Below are positions 47,619-48,127 of a DNA stretch of 48,127 nt, piece by piece. Under the pieces are notes generated by a model. That model saw only the letters and a list, made by a program, of their open reading frames with translations, had not been told where the DNA came from and made no database searches. The position numbers and the translations under genes were made by a program. Position 1 is the stretch's first letter, and each line of letters starts with the position of its first letter. The stretch covers positions 1 to 48,127 of the forward strand of contig CAJLCS010000005.1 in assembly GCA_905205195.1 (NCBI GenBank), given 5' to 3'. Source of the stretch: an uncultured Eubacteriales bacterium (GTDB lineage: Bacteria > Bacillota > Clostridia > Oscillospirales > Oscillospiraceae).

Positions 47619-48056
47619 GTGAAGCTGAAGGAACTGATGAATAAGCAGGTGATCCGAATTCACCCGGAGGAGTCCGTGGCCGTGGCGGCCCGGACGCTGG
47701 AGCACTATAATATCGGGTTTCTGCCGGTGTGCCGGGGAGACGGGCACCTGTGCGGCCTGGTGACGGACCGGGATCTGGTGACCCGGTGCCTTGCTGCCGG
47801 GCGCAGCCCCGCGTCCACGCCGGTGCGGGACGTGATGACGGCCCAGATCGTCTCCGCCGGGCCGGAGATGGAAACCTCGGCGGCAGCCCACCTGATGGGC
47901 CGCAGGCAGATTCGCCGGCTGCCGGTGGTGGAAGGGGGCCGCCTGTGCGGCATCGTCAGCCTGGGGGACCTGGCCCGGCAGGAGGAGAGCGGCATCGACG
48001 CCGCCGACGCACTGGCGGAGATTTCCGCCGGGGTGACGGATGGGACAATCTCTTAA
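47619..48056 (+). CDS. CBS-domain pair protein
   Basis: A 145-residue protein made almost entirely of two CBS domains: LKELMNKQVIRIHPEESVAVAARTLE...GFLPVC and VRDVMTAQIVSAGPEMETSAAAHLM...RRLPVVEGGRLCGIVSLGDL. Such tandem CBS proteins form discs that bind adenosyl ligands (AMP, ATP, SAM) and act as energy or redox sensors; the partner is unknown. The start is a GTG at 47619 with GGGAGGAG upstream. It is a single gene with no clear promoter recognised; a TTGACA at 47517 has no -10 at correct spacing. Confidence 0.93.
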   Translation: MKLKELMNKQVIRIHPEESVAVAARTLEHYNIGFLPVCRGDGHLCGLVTDRDLVTRCLAAGRSPASTPVRDVMTAQIVSAGPEMETSAAAHLMGRRQIRRLPVVEGGRLCGIVSLGDLARQEESGIDAADALAEISAGVTDGTIS

Positions 48057-48085
48057 AGAAATTTTCATTTTCTTGCAAAAAGCCC

Positions 48086-48114
48086 TTGACAAACGGTGGA
48101 TGATCTGGTATTAT
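48086..48114 (+). promoter_or_regulatory. Strong promoter for a gene beyond the right edge
   Basis: Consensus TTGACA (48086-48091), 17-nt spacer, TATTAT (48109-48114). The first transcribed base would be at about 48121, so the product lies outside the window. Confidence 0.85.
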
Positions 48115-48127
48115 ATCAAAGCTGTCC

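Noticed and set aside
1..48127. CRISPR arrays, tRNA, rRNA, phage or transposase genes
   Set aside because: No spaced direct repeats, cloverleaf-forming segments, rRNA-like sequence or transposase/integrase motifs were recognised on either strand.

Overview
The window is a compact, GC-rich bacterial chromosome segment, most likely from an anaerobic Bacillota (Clostridia) of the Oscillospirales type. The evidence is the hrcA-grpE-dnaK order under a perfect CIRCE operator, a classical glycogen cluster with the paired GlgC/GlgD subunits, a degenerate HPr-like protein, a YerC-type TrpR relative, AGGAGG ribosome binding sites and many TTGNNN-N17-TANNNT promoters. The genus cannot be fixed from the sequence alone.

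Layout. 1-2781 (minus): heat-shock operon hrcA-grpE-dnaK (dnaK runs off the left edge). 2811-3784 (minus): a small zinc-ribbon membrane protein and an HPr-like protein lacking the usual active-site motif, each with its own promoter and terminator. 3697-5381 (plus): the tRNA methylthiotransferase mtaB. 5146-5756 is a long non-coding region with two promoters and a structured leader. It precedes a five-gene oligopeptide ABC transporter (oppA-B-C-D-F, 5757-13441) whose OppA, OppB and OppD are all unusually large; OppA appears circularly permuted. An ApbE-like membrane protein follows. 14816-18941 (plus): queH, an rRNA methyltransferase, a lipid kinase and an orphan sugar-type binding lipoprotein, tightly coupled. 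A 34-bp perfect palindrome separates these from a minus-strand block (esterase, GNAT, mgtE with a 5' leader containing a 23-codon ORF).

22427-30968 (plus): a PAT-like acetyltransferase, glgB-glgC-glgD-glgA and a GH13 alpha-glucan hydrolase with a 58-residue Cys-rich protein, forming a glycogen synthesis and turnover cluster. 31023-38111 (plus): an operon opening with a cytoplasmic ParB-like/BMP fusion protein, then a metallophosphoesterase, a DUF2461 protein, dapA-dapB-dapF, a GH32 glycosidase and a small zinc-ribbon protein. 38177-40934 (minus): polar amino acid ABC transporter plus a YerC-type regulator. 40935-47278: aspartate-family amino acid genes arranged divergently, thrC-thrB to the left and hom-lysC-asd to the right, from overlapping face-to-face promoters. 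A 158-nt element with 17-bp terminal inverted repeats lies in the hom leader. 47282-47552 is a hairpin-rich non-coding block, followed by a CBS-domain protein and a strong promoter for a gene beyond the right edge.

Together the window holds most of the aspartate-to-lysine/threonine pathway (lysC, asd, hom, thrB, thrC, dapA, dapB, dapF), a complete glycogen synthesis set, and peptide and amino acid uptake. No tRNA or rRNA gene, CRISPR array, prophage or complete insertion sequence was seen. The observations most worth following are the permuted OppA, the hairpin placed between the Shine-Dalgarno sequence and the start of oppB, the mgtE leader, the hom leader element and the ParB-like/BMP fusion.
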